The notes: generated from the letters alone by a model not told the origin. 64,000 bases of DNA from Microtetraspora glauca (GCA_001570385.1 BBYL01000007.1:558001-622000); one strand, 5' to 3'; shown: positions 53,073-61,685, counted from the stretch's first letter. Translations and numbers: made by a program.

Positions 53073-54329
53073 ATGATGGCCGAACCGAAGCAAACGCGTG
53101 TCGATCTCAAGCTCGGGGACACTCCGACCACGGAAGTGCCGCTCCCGCTCAACTTCTGGACCTCCCTGGGGCACTCCAACATCGACACGATCAGGAAGTG
53201 GATCGACAACACCAACCCGTTCCAGGTGCGACGGGCCGGGCAGTACTACTGCGCCGCCGAGACCCTGCTCAACGACTTCGCCGCGGACGTCAAGCGGGCC
53301 GCCACCGCGTTGGCGGAGCAGAACAAGGGGACGGTGGCCGTCGAGACGCAGAAGCAGTTGCGAAGCCTGCACGCGAGCGTGCGCGAGCTCGCCACCAAAT
53401 TCGGCAAGGTGGGCAGACCGCTGCAGGACTACGCCGCGACGCTCGAATGGGCGCAGCAGAACGTCGTGCTTGGCAGATACCGGGACTCGCGATCCGACAA
53501 CGACATCGACTGGGCCGACGTCACTCCGTTCTACGGGATCTATCGGGCGGAGAAACGCGCGATGAATCACCTGAAGAAGGTGAACGCGCGGATCGTCGAG
53601 CATTACGCCGCGCTCCCGGAGGATGTCCAGCAGGCGCTGCCCAATCCGGACGACATAGGTCTCCCGCCGTTCGAGCCCACGGGGTTCGATCCGGACAAGC
53701 TTCCGGGCTTGACGGCCGGGAACCAGAACGGGAAGCTTCCCGGATTCGACGCGCCGGGGGACCTACCGTCCGGCCCGAACGGATCGATTCCGAATCTGGA
53801 CGGCACGACCGGACAGGGGCTCGACCCCGGCGACCTGGGATACGGCGGACCGGACACTGACGGGCTGTCTCCGTCCGTCGTCGGCGATTCCGGAGCGGAT
53901 CTCTCGGGCGTCGGAGGGAACGGCGGAACCGTCCCCGGCCTGCCGGGAACGGGTACCGGGACGGGGGCGACCCAGCTGGCCGGATACAACGGCTCGGGGA
54001 CGCTCACACCTCCGGGAACGTCGCTGACCGGTCCCGCCGGTTACGGCACCTCTGGCATGGGCTCCTCCGGTCCTGGCGGCGTCGGGTCCGGCTCCTCGGG
54101 AATCGTCCCTGCCTATGGCGGCATGTCCGGCAGTGGGACGGCGTCCACGCGTACGGGTGCCCGTGGCACGGGGACCGGCCGGCTGGGCGCGAACGGCATG
54201 ATGATGGGCCCGGCGCGCGGTGGAGAGGGCCGCGAGGAGCAGGAGGATCGTGAGAACACCACCTGGCTCATGGAAGACGACGAGGTCTGGGGCGACAGTG
54301 GCGGCACCATCCCCCCGGTTCTCGGCTGA
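53073..54329 (+). CDS. T7SS substrate with Gly-rich linker and acidic WL...W tail (2)
   Basis: 418 residues (ATG 53073 or 53076). A helical N-terminal domain of about 200 residues (DTIRKWIDNTNPFQVRRAGQ, TLLNDFAADVKRAATALAEQ) is followed by a Gly/Pro/Ser linker and the tail TTWLMEDDEVWG...IPPVLG. ANGMMMGPARGGEG before the tail parallels the PFMPMGG segments of the other two. Same operon, same probable export route. Confidence 0.75.
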   Translation: MMAEPKQTRVDLKLGDTPTTEVPLPLNFWTSLGHSNIDTIRKWIDNTNPFQVRRAGQYYCAAETLLNDFAADVKRAATALAEQNKGTVAVETQKQLRSLHASVRELATKFGKVGRPLQDYAATLEWAQQNVVLGRYRDSRSDNDIDWADVTPFYGIYRAEKRAMNHLKKVNARIVEHYAALPEDVQQALPNPDDIGLPPFEPTGFDPDKLPGLTAGNQNGKLPGFDAPGDLPSGPNGSIPNLDGTTGQGLDPGDLGYGGPDTDGLSPSVVGDSGADLSGVGGNGGTVPGLPGTGTGTGATQLAGYNGSGTLTPPGTSLTGPAGYGTSGMGSSGPGGVGSGSSGIVPAYGGMSGSGTASTRTGARGTGTGRLGANGMMMGPARGGEGREEQEDRENTTWLMEDDEVWGDSGGTIPPVLG

Positions 54330-54353
54330 CCGCGACGGAGGAACGGCAGTTCT

Positions 54354-55433
54354 ATGACAGGTTCATCCGAGAACGCGAACGCGAACGCGAATGCGAATGC
54401 GAACGCGAACGCGAACGCCTCGGCCCAGACGGGCAATCCCGCGGCGACCGCCTTCCAGATGCCGGATGTCAGCAGCCAGTGGGCGGTCAAGTTCAACAAG
54501 GACAAGTTGCACACTCTGGCCAACGAAGTAGGCAACGAGCGGTCGTTGGGAGCGTTGGAGACGCTCGCCTCCCAGACCAGCTCGATCGGTATCGGGTTTC
54601 CTGCTTTCAGCGCCATAGGTGTCGGGCTCGTCATCACGCATCAGCGGGCCAGGGACAGTGCGGCGAAGTCCCTGGAAGCCGGCGTGAAGGTGCTCGAATC
54701 CTGGAAATCGGCCATCGCCAAGGCGGCCGACAACTACCACGAGGCCGAAAAGGCGTCGACGGTCAAGGAGGAGAAGGAGGAACCGCCAGGCCCCAAGATG
54801 CCCTCGCCCAACATTCCGGATCCGAACGCGATTGATCCGAACGCGATTGATCCGAACGCGGTCGATCCGAACGCGATTGATCCGAACGCGATTGATCCGA
54901 ACGCGGTCGATCCGAACGCGGTCGATCCGAACGCGATTGATCCGAACGCGATCGATCCGAACGCGGTCGATCCGAACGCGCCCGGTACAGGTCTGCCCGA
55001 TACGAACATTCCCGGCTCGGACCAACCGGGGCTCGACGGGAACGGCAGTGGGGTGAACCCGTCCTCGCCGGATCTGAGCGGACTCGGCAATCCGACCTCG
55101 CCGGTGACCACTCCGACGAACCTCGCCGGCTACACGCCGAGCGGCACACAGGTCCCGAACGCCGGTTCCTGGACGGGGGACGGCCCCGGAGCGGGTTCCT
55201 CCGGCGGAAGCGGCACGTACGGCGGAGCCGCCGGGTCCGGTGCCGCCGGGGGAAGGACCGCCGGGATGAACGGCATGGGCGGCACGGGCGGCATGCCGTT
55301 CATGCCGATGGGGGGCGCCGCCGGAGCCGGCCAGGACCGCGACCGTGAGAAATCGACCATGCTGACCGGCGACGAGGGGGACTGGGACGACGACGGTGAC
55401 GTCGCGCCCTCGGTCATCACCCACACGAGCTGA
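54354..55433 (+). CDS. T7SS substrate with DPNA repeats and variant acidic tail (3)
   Basis: 359 residues from ATG 54354 after GGAGGAA. It starts with eight Asn-Ala repeats, then a helical domain of about 110 residues (DKLHTLANEVGNERSLGALE ... AIAKAADNYHEAEKAS, with a Y-x-x-x-E-like NYHEAE). Eleven DPNAx repeats form a rigid linker, followed by a Gly-rich stretch with GGMPFMPMGGAAGAG and the tail STMLTGDEGDWDD...APSVI. In this copy the conserved WL is ML. Probably exported. Confidence 0.75.
   Translation: MTGSSENANANANANANANANASAQTGNPAATAFQMPDVSSQWAVKFNKDKLHTLANEVGNERSLGALETLASQTSSIGIGFPAFSAIGVGLVITHQRARDSAAKSLEAGVKVLESWKSAIAKAADNYHEAEKASTVKEEKEEPPGPKMPSPNIPDPNAIDPNAIDPNAVDPNAIDPNAIDPNAVDPNAVDPNAIDPNAIDPNAVDPNAPGTGLPDTNIPGSDQPGLDGNGSGVNPSSPDLSGLGNPTSPVTTPTNLAGYTPSGTQVPNAGSWTGDGPGAGSSGGSGTYGGAAGSGAAGGRTAGMNGMGGTGGMPFMPMGGAAGAGQDRDREKSTMLTGDEGDWDDDGDVAPSVITHTS
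54372..54419 (+). repeat. Eight GCGAAY-type hexamers (Asn-Ala repeat)
   Basis: AACGCG x3, AATGCG x2, AACGCG x2, AACGCC, coding for (Asn-Ala)8 directly after the start of the gene. In-frame slippage would change only the number of NA pairs. Confidence 0.9.
54819..54983 (+). repeat. Eleven 15-bp tandem repeats (DPNA-I/V)
   Basis: Unit GATCCGAACGCGATT or ...GTC, near-identical at DNA level. The fifth residue runs I-I-V, I-I-V, V, I-I-V, P, so a 45-bp super-unit has also been duplicated. This is a minisatellite likely to vary between strains. Confidence 0.95.
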
Positions 55434-55469
55434 CCGCTTCCGTCATCCGACTTCGAGAGGACCCCTGTC

Positions 55470-56198
55470 GTGTACGAGAGTGACCGGGCGATGTTCATCG
55501 CGGCGGCGAGCGAGGCTGCGGGCGCCGCCGTCATCCTCGGCACCCCGGTCGCCAGGAGGATCGCCCTGCTGATCGGCATGCTGATGGCCAATCCCGGTGG
55601 CATGGCGAAAGCGGCGTCGGAGTGGCGTAGTGAGGGGCAGGGGCAGGACCCCAGGACCCTCGAGAATCTCGTGCAACATCTGAAGGACCAGCGGGATTTG
55701 ATCGTGAAGCAAGAAGGCTGGTCCGGCAGCGCCTTCGACACGTTCAACGAGACCTTGGACGATTTCGTCGAGTCGCTGAACAAGCTCAAGACCTTCCGGG
55801 AAGGGGCGGCGGGCTCCCTGGAGCAGACCGCGAAATTCTTCCATTGGGTGGCCGTCTGCCTCTTCTGGCTCGCGCAGATCATGAGCGTGCTGGTCACCTG
55901 GCACCTGATCGGCATCGTCTGGGTCAACGCCAGGGTTGCGATCAAGGCAGCGATCGATGTCGCGCTTTTCACCATTTGGGAGGGCCTGAAGGGCATCGTC
56001 ACCAACAACAAGAAAGTCCTCCTCGTGGTCGGCGCGGTGCTCGGCCTGGTGAACGCGTACAGCGCGACGCAGGCGAAGCTGATCCCCGTGCTGCAGGCGA
56101 TCCCCACGGACGCACCCCACCTGGAGCAGGCGCAACTCCAATACGACTCGAACGCGGGGGTCCGTGCGAAGATCTCGATGGCGGGCATCGACCTGTGA
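55470..56198 (+). CDS. WXG-domain membrane protein (paralogue of 45719 gene)
   Basis: 242 residues from GTG 55470. A hydrophobic N-terminal segment (VARRIALLIGMLMA), a WXG-like pair around QEGWSGSAFDTFNETL, then three hydrophobic helices (FFHWVAVCLFWLAQIMSVLV; WHLIGIVWVNARVAIKAA; VLLVVGAVLGLVNAYSA). Last gene of the operon that starts at 49813. A membrane-inserted WXG protein could be an anchor, an effector, or a pore part. Confidence 0.65.
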   Translation: MYESDRAMFIAAASEAAGAAVILGTPVARRIALLIGMLMANPGGMAKAASEWRSEGQGQDPRTLENLVQHLKDQRDLIVKQEGWSGSAFDTFNETLDDFVESLNKLKTFREGAAGSLEQTAKFFHWVAVCLFWLAQIMSVLVTWHLIGIVWVNARVAIKAAIDVALFTIWEGLKGIVTNNKKVLLVVGAVLGLVNAYSATQAKLIPVLQAIPTDAPHLEQAQLQYDSNAGVRAKISMAGIDL

Positions 56199-56232
56199 GA
56201 CACCGCTCCCGCCATGCGGCGGGAGCGGTGTC
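56199..56232. terminator. Bidirectional terminator between convergent genes
   Basis: A perfect 15-bp stem, GACACCGCTCCCGCC (56199-56213) with 56218-56232, around the loop ATGC. It starts one base after the stop of the plus-strand operon and lies 11 bp beyond the stop of eccB. Confidence 0.9.
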
Positions 56233-56243
56233 CTCGTCGCGGG

Positions 56244-57662
56244 TCACTGGCCGTACTGCAGGGGCTTTCTGGCGGCGGCGGGGTCGAGCGCGGGGCCCTC
56301 GGGGATCAGGTGGAGGATCTGCGCGGGCACCGGTGTGACATCCGAGAGCTCGTAGCCGAGGTTGGCGAGCAGGTCGGCGGACTCGACGGCGAACGTGCGC
56401 CCCTGGTCGGTGATCAGCGCGTAGCTGTGCACCGCCGACAGTTGCCCGTCACCGGGCAGCAGGCCGGCCACGGCCGCGCCGCCGGGCGGGAGCAGCACCT
56501 GGTCGAAGTGCTCCTGGTCGCCGCTCGTCGGGGGGACCGGGATGTCCATCCGGCTGCCGATCGTGAGCCGGGCCCGGGCCGACCCGGTCTGGCTGTCCGC
56601 GTAGACGGCGCACAGCGGCGCCGACACGTCGGGTGTCATGATCTTCGGCATCTCGGTGGGCAGGCCGACGACGGCCATGCCGGTCTTCGACACGGGGGCG
56701 GTGTTCGCCGTGGCGGCGTCGATCTCGATGGGCTTCACCGGCCGCCTGCCGTACACCTTCTTCTTGCTCTCGGGGTCCTCAAGCAGCAGGCTCGCCTGGA
56801 GGATGGAGATCGGAGCGAGTCCGTCGTCTCGAAGGACGTACCACCGGGCGGGGCTCCCGGCCATCGCGGGAACCGTGAAGACCTGGCCGACCACGGCGGC
56901 CCCGCCCTCGGGGCCGCGCACCTTGCGTCCGCGGCCGGGGACGTCCGGGCTGCGGAAGTCGGGGCCCTGCGGGATGGCGTTGAGCCACGCGGCCGGCACC
57001 TTTCTGGCGGTCTCCCCGATCAGGCCGCGGGCGCCCTCGCCGGTGACCCGCATCCGCTTGTCGCCCCAGATCATCCAGTCCTGCCGGCCGTCCTCGACGA
57101 TCATGGCGTCGCCGCCGATCTCCCGGCCTCCGACGTCCCTGCCGCCCACCAGGGTCACGTACGACGTGTGTGATCCGGCGGCGTCCGTCACTTCCGTCAC
57201 GCAGGCGGACCAGGGGCCCTTGACCAGCTTCTCGGGCACGGGGAGGGAGTCGGGCGCTCCGGGGATGCCCACGAGCGGGCCCCGGTTGAACTCCGCGAGC
57301 GACGCCGCCGACACGTTGCGCACGGTCACGTCCGCGCTGTCGAGCAACAGCCGCGCCGAGACGTAGTTGGCGACGGGGATCAGCGTGTCGCCGGCCTCGC
57401 TGTAGATGTAGGTGGCGCCGCTCTCCTCCTCGACGAGGAGTTGGCCGGGCTCGGTCAGGCTCGTCGCGCCGCCCGGCTTGAGCAGGCCCCAGATCCCGAA
57501 GACCGCGAGGACGAGCACCGCGAGCAGGACTCCCGAGAAGGTCGCGACGCTGTGCCTGCGCATCGGTGACTCCGGCACGTCCGGCTCCGCCTGCAGCAGG
57601 GCCATGCCCAGGCGCTGCATCATGAGCCGATGCGCCTGGTAGAGATCCTTACGGGTCTGCAT
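56244..57662 (-). CDS. eccB: Type VII secretion protein EccB
   Basis: 472 residues. The canonical start MQTRKDLYQAHRLMMQR is followed by one membrane helix (SGVLLAVLVLAVFGIWGLL) and a long extracellular part with repeats and Cys pairs typical of the EccB periplasmic domain (VKGPWSACVTEV, SAPLCAVYADSQTG). It ends GPALDPAAARKPLQYGQ. EccB forms the outward arms of the ESX membrane complex. It lies downstream of the kinase gene but is separated from it by a strong terminator. Confidence 0.95.
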   Translation of the reverse strand: MQTRKDLYQAHRLMMQRLGMALLQAEPDVPESPMRRHSVATFSGVLLAVLVLAVFGIWGLLKPGGATSLTEPGQLLVEEESGATYIYSEAGDTLIPVANYVSARLLLDSADVTVRNVSAASLAEFNRGPLVGIPGAPDSLPVPEKLVKGPWSACVTEVTDAAGSHTSYVTLVGGRDVGGREIGGDAMIVEDGRQDWMIWGDKRMRVTGEGARGLIGETARKVPAAWLNAIPQGPDFRSPDVPGRGRKVRGPEGGAAVVGQVFTVPAMAGSPARWYVLRDDGLAPISILQASLLLEDPESKKKVYGRRPVKPIEIDAATANTAPVSKTGMAVVGLPTEMPKIMTPDVSAPLCAVYADSQTGSARARLTIGSRMDIPVPPTSGDQEHFDQVLLPPGGAAVAGLLPGDGQLSAVHSYALITDQGRTFAVESADLLANLGYELSDVTPVPAQILHLIPEGPALDPAAARKPLQYGQ

Positions 57663-57734
57663 CCCAGTCCGTTCTTCCGGTGTGGTGATCAGGCGAGGTC
57701 AGGCGGTCGGCGGGCGAGCCGGGCCAGGACGACG

Positions 57735-57777
57735 CTGAGGCGCGGCGGCCACGATCATCGTGGCCGCCGCGCCTCAG
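57735..57777 (-). terminator. 19-bp hairpin terminator after the kinase-like gene
   Basis: A perfect 19-bp GC-rich stem (57735-57753 with 57759-57777) with loop ATCAT, 34 bp past the stop on the minus strand. It implies that eccB has its own promoter in the remaining 70 bp. Confidence 0.9.
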
Positions 57778-57810
57778 GCGGGATCCTTCGCGCTCACCCC
57801 CGACGGGAGA

Positions 57811-60186
57811 TCACCCGCAGTTCGCCCAGTCGCGGCTGGTGCTGCCGGAGTCGCTGCCTCCGGAGATGCGCACGCACTTGCCCTTGCCGGACAGCATCAC
57901 CGGACCGGCGTAGTACTTGAAGGACCCGCTGTCGGTCGAGGAGCCGCCGCCCTGGACCTCAAGCGTGGCCCAGACCTTGGTGTCCTTACCGACGTCCGCC
58001 GTCTTCATGGCGACCACGCAGTTGTACCCCGAGGAGTTGCTGTAGAGCTGGTAGAGCGTCCCCCCGTTGAAACCGGCCGACCGCTGGACGTAGAAGCCCG
58101 ACCCGTGACCGCCGGAGTTGCAGACCTGCTGCGGCGTGTACGGGTTGTTCACCGGGGCCACCGGCTTGGCCGGTTCGGGGTCCGGCTGCTTGGGAGGCGC
58201 CGTCGTCTTGGTCGGCTCGGGCTCCGGCTCGGCCTTCTTGGTCGGGGTCGGAGCCTTCGTCGGTGTCGGGTCCGGCTGCTTGGGAGGCGCCGTCGTCTTG
58301 GTCGGCTCGGGCTCCGGCTTCTTGGTGGTCGGGTCGGGCGCCGGTGTCGTGGGGTCCGGAGTCGGCTCCCGGGTCTCGGTGGGCTTCTCGGTGGGCTTCT
58401 CGGTGGGCTTCTCCGTGGGAGAGGGGCTCGGGCTGGGCTTCGGCCGGCGGGTGCGCGTCGGCTGCGCGCTCGCCGTGGGCGTCTCCGTCGCCGCGGGCGC
58501 CGAGGTGGCCGTCGGCTGCGTGTTCGGAATGGCGGGCGGCGAGATCGGAATGTCCGGAATCGGCGCGGTGGCATCGGGCGTCGGCGTCTCGGACACCCAG
58601 TCGGTGGGCAGCGTCAGCGGGAACACGCCCGTCGCCTCCGGGTCGGGACTGTTCGCCCACGGGACGGTCACCTGGGTCTGGGGCTGCTGCCTGCCGGCCG
58701 TCCCCGTGGACGGGATGGCGTCTCCCGGGCCCGCGGTGCCGTGCTTGCCTCCGGCCGACCCCTCGGCCGCCGTACGGTCGAACGACTGGGTGCTCGAGTA
58801 GTGTCCGGCGGCCCACACGCCGCCGACGGACAGCGCGAGGACGGCGGCCAGGGACGCCGCCAGCCCGATGGAGGGTGTCTTACGCCGCGGCGCGCCCTGG
58901 TCGGGGACGCCGGGCCCGCTGACGGCTCCCGGTACGGGCGGGGCCTGGTTGGGCATCGGGGGCGCCGCCCACAGCGGTGCGGTGGGCTGCTGCTGCGGAG
59001 GCCCCTGCCAGACCTGGCCGGAAGCCGCCACGGGGTTCGCGTGCGGGCCGGGAGCCGGCGGCACGGCGCCGGGGGGCATCGGGGGCGCTCCCCAGAGCGG
59101 TCCGCCGTCGGGCCCGTGGAACTGCTGCGGGCCGTGCTGCTGGGCCGGGAGGACGACACCGGCCACGGGGGCGCCGGGCACGGCGACCTCGGTGGACGGC
59201 GTCGCGTCGTCCTCGCCGAGTAGCCGCAGCATCGCGTTCCGCGCGGTGGGCCGGGCGGAGGCGTCGGGGGACAGGCAGGCGAGGAGGATGCGTCGCAGCG
59301 GCTGCGGAACGTCATCCAGAGTGGGCGTGCCGGCCGGTCGGTCGCCGCCGGCCGCGTCCGCGCCTTCGGCCGGGTCACCGGCCATGGCGGCGGCGATGTC
59401 CCGGACGTTCACGGTCGTCTCGGGCGACGGGTCGTCCGCGCCCGGAGCGGGAGCGGCGGGGGCGGCTTGCGCGTCGGCCACGGCGGCGGCGATGTCCCGG
59501 ACGTTCACGGTCGTCTCGGGCGACGGGTCGTCCGCGCCCGGAGCGGGAGCGGCGGGAGCGGCGCCGGTCGGGGCGGACGCGCCGGGGGCCTGTCCGGTCG
59601 CGGCGTAGACGATGGACGCCGCCCAGGAGAAGAGGTCCGACCGGGCGTCGCCGGGCTCGCCGCGCACCTGCTCGGGGGCGCGGTAGGCGCCGACGGCCTC
59701 TCCCAGGCCGATGTCGGACACGCGCGGGCCGTCCGTGCCGATCAGGATGTTGTCCGGGGTGAGGCCCCGGTGGACCAGGCCCGCGGCGTGGATCGCGGTG
59801 AGAGCGGTGAGGGTGCCCAGGGCGACGCGCTCCAGGGCGTCGGCCGCGAGCGGCCCACCCTCCCGTACGGCCTCCTGAAGGGACGACCCCGCGACGTACC
59901 CGCGCACCAGGTACGGCTGGTCGCCCACCCAGCCCGCCTCCACGGGCGGGACGGCGTGGGATCCGGACAGTCCCTTGGCCTCGGTCAGCTCCTGGACGAG
60001 CCGGTCCCTTGCCTCCGCGTCGGCGGCCGGCTGGGCGTGCATCACCTTGACGACGGACGCCGCCGCCTCCGGAGAGGGGCGTCCCAGATAGGTGACACCT
60101 CGGGGACCTTCACCGAGCCGGCCGAAGAGGGCATATCCGCCTACCTGCTCTGGATCACCAGGAAGCAGGGGGTTCATCTCGCCCAT
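57811..60186 (-). CDS. Transmembrane Ser/Thr protein kinase homologue lacking the catalytic Asp, with SapA-like extracellular domain
   Basis: 791 residues. Kinase domain 1-330 with glycine loop GRLGEGPRG and K47 in VVKVM, but the catalytic loop is H139-R-G141-LTPDN (Asp replaced by Gly) and the metal loop is D158-I-G160. It is therefore probably a pseudokinase. A 32-residue segment (PGADDPSPETTVNVRDIAAA) is duplicated within the domain. A membrane helix (IGLAASLAAVLALSVGGVW), a Pro/Thr-rich stalk with two EPTKTTAPPKQPDP repeats, and a folded C-terminal domain (CNSGGHGSGFYVQR ... NCVVAMKTA) like spore-associated protein A follow. Confidence 0.8.
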   Translation of the reverse strand: MGEMNPLLPGDPEQVGGYALFGRLGEGPRGVTYLGRPSPEAAASVVKVMHAQPAADAEARDRLVQELTEAKGLSGSHAVPPVEAGWVGDQPYLVRGYVAGSSLQEAVREGGPLAADALERVALGTLTALTAIHAAGLVHRGLTPDNILIGTDGPRVSDIGLGEAVGAYRAPEQVRGEPGDARSDLFSWAASIVYAATGQAPGASAPTGAAPAAPAPGADDPSPETTVNVRDIAAAVADAQAAPAAPAPGADDPSPETTVNVRDIAAAMAGDPAEGADAAGGDRPAGTPTLDDVPQPLRRILLACLSPDASARPTARNAMLRLLGEDDATPSTEVAVPGAPVAGVVLPAQQHGPQQFHGPDGGPLWGAPPMPPGAVPPAPGPHANPVAASGQVWQGPPQQQPTAPLWAAPPMPNQAPPVPGAVSGPGVPDQGAPRRKTPSIGLAASLAAVLALSVGGVWAAGHYSSTQSFDRTAAEGSAGGKHGTAGPGDAIPSTGTAGRQQPQTQVTVPWANSPDPEATGVFPLTLPTDWVSETPTPDATAPIPDIPISPPAIPNTQPTATSAPAATETPTASAQPTRTRRPKPSPSPSPTEKPTEKPTEKPTETREPTPDPTTPAPDPTTKKPEPEPTKTTAPPKQPDPTPTKAPTPTKKAEPEPEPTKTTAPPKQPDPEPAKPVAPVNNPYTPQQVCNSGGHGSGFYVQRSAGFNGGTLYQLYSNSSGYNCVVAMKTADVGKDTKVWATLEVQGGGSSTDSGSFKYYAGPVMLSGKGKCVRISGGSDSGSTSRDWANCG
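59386..59562. repeat. 96-bp-period direct duplication inside the kinase-like gene
   Basis: About 80 nearly identical bases (around GATGTCCCGGACGTTCACGG, at 59395 and again at 59491) are duplicated in frame, giving two copies of APGADDPSPETTVNVRDIAA. High DNA identity means a recent event or gene conversion. Confidence 0.9.
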
Positions 60187-60530
60187 CGAACGTCCTTCCG
60201 GGGAGGTATCAGCTCAATAAGAGCGGTCATGATCACGTCACATTCAACCAAAAATGCCCCGACCACATCAGCTGTTTTTGGTGTCTATTTGACAAACGTC
60301 AACTGTGAGTGGCGAATCCGCTATGTCGGAGTGTGGCTGCTTTCATCCGCTACGGGGATTCGGACGTGTCGGCATAGCGGAGGACCGTTCGGTGAGGCGC
60401 GCGGCCGCGTCGCCGGATGACCTGCTGGGAGGCTCCGGTCGGTCGGCCGCTCGCAACGGGCACCGTGGCGTGTCCGCCGGCTCCGCCGGCTCCGCCGGGC
60501 CCCCGGTGCCTTCAGGGCCGCGTGCCCGGG
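60187..60530. other. 344-bp intergenic region with two AT-rich inverted repeats
   Basis: No gene is evident. ACCAAAAA (60247-60254) pairs with TTTTTGGT (60275-60282) across 20 bases, and TTGAC-AAAC-GTCAA occupies 60289-60302. On the minus strand the latter supplies a TTGACG -35-like box for the kinase-like gene, whose ATG (60186) is preceded by GGAAGG. The AT-richness stands out from the surroundings and marks a regulatory region. Confidence 0.55.
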
Positions 60531-61685
60531 TCAGGAGCCGGTCTCGCCGCCCGGACGCCATCTCCTGCGGCGGCCCAGCGGCACGACCACGGCCAGTGTG
60601 ACGGCGAGAGCCGCCGCGCCGAGCGCTCCGCCCGCCACGGCCGACGCCACACCGATGGCGTGATCGTCCGGTGGATCGGCCTTGGCGATCGCGGCCTCCG
60701 TGAGCGACGCGGGCTGCTGGGGCGCCACCGCGACGACCTCCGAGGGCAGGATCGTCGTCACGGCCAGCCGCGGGTTGACGATGCCCGCGCCGCTTCCCTT
60801 GCCCTTCGTGCCGTCGGCGCTCAGTTCCACGCGCCGCCGTACGCGGACGTTGTCCAGCTCGGGATAGCGGGCGCGGACCAGGGCGACCACCCCCGAGACG
60901 TACGCGGTCGCGTGGCTCGTGCCCTCCAGATCATTCCGGTACGTTCCGCCGGGCCAGGTGCTGGTGAGGGCTTGGCCGGGGGCGAGGACGGCCACCGGCG
61001 TGCTGGTGTTGGAGAACGAGGCGATGGTGTCGTCCGGGGTGGACGCCCCCACCGCGAGGACGCCCGGGTAGGCCGCCGGGTACGCGGGCGAGGACGTGCC
61101 GTCCTCCTTGGTCACGTTCCCGGCGGCGGCCACGATCACGGCGTCCTTGGACAGCGCGTATCCCACCGCCCGTCTCAGGTCCATCCGGTCGACGGCCCTG
61201 ACCGAGACGTTGATCACCTGGGCGCCGAGATCGGCCGCCTTGGCGATCGCCCTGGCGAGTAGCGCGGGATCGCCTCGCTCCGCGTTGGTGTGCTTGATCG
61301 AGATCAGCCGGGCGTCCGGTGCGACACCGGCGAAGGGGCTGCCCTTGCGTTCGGTCCCGGCGATGATGCCGGCGACGCTGGTGCCGTGACCGAGGCAGTC
61401 CTGGGTGCCCGTTCCGGTGAGGTCGACCGACTGGGCCACCTTGAGTTGCGGATGCTTGGCGTCCACACCGCTGTCGACGACGGCGACCGTGACGCCACGC
61501 CCCCGGGTGAGGGGCCACACGGAGGTGAAGCCGAGCCTGCGCTGCGCCCACGGCTCGCTCAGCGTGAGGCGGCCCGGCCGGGACGGGGCGCAGGTGTCCC
61601 GCCTGGCGGCGTCCGCGGGCGTGGGTGTCGCGGTGATCAGCACCGGCAGCGCCAGCACGATCGCGGCAAGACCTCGAATGATCAT
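60531..61685 (-). CDS. mycP: Type VII secretion-associated serine protease, mycosin
   Basis: 384 residues from ATG 61685 (the frame extends upstream without a signal). Signal peptide, then the subtilase domain with D71 (VVDSGVD), H100 (GHGTSVAG), N190 and S257 (GTSHATAYVSG), a short linker and a C-terminal membrane helix (SAVAGGALGAAALAVTLAVVV) with an RRRRWR stop. Mycosins stabilise the ESX complex and cut some substrates outside the membrane. Transcribed in the same direction as the kinase-like gene and eccB. Confidence 0.95.
   Translation of the reverse strand: MIIRGLAAIVLALPVLITATPTPADAARRDTCAPSRPGRLTLSEPWAQRRLGFTSVWPLTRGRGVTVAVVDSGVDAKHPQLKVAQSVDLTGTGTQDCLGHGTSVAGIIAGTERKGSPFAGVAPDARLISIKHTNAERGDPALLARAIAKAADLGAQVINVSVRAVDRMDLRRAVGYALSKDAVIVAAAGNVTKEDGTSSPAYPAAYPGVLAVGASTPDDTIASFSNTSTPVAVLAPGQALTSTWPGGTYRNDLEGTSHATAYVSGVVALVRARYPELDNVRVRRRVELSADGTKGKGSGAGIVNPRLAVTTILPSEVVAVAPQQPASLTEAAIAKADPPDDHAIGVASAVAGGALGAAALAVTLAVVVPLGRRRRWRPGGETGS

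Noticed and set aside
54831..54968. Possible CRISPR-like array (regular 15-bp repeats)
   Set aside because: Units are contiguous without spacers and in frame with a protein; it is a coding minisatellite.
60305..60601. 98-codon plus-strand frame overlapping the mycP 3' end
   Set aside because: Low-complexity Ser/Arg/Pro product without ribosome site, antisense to mycP.
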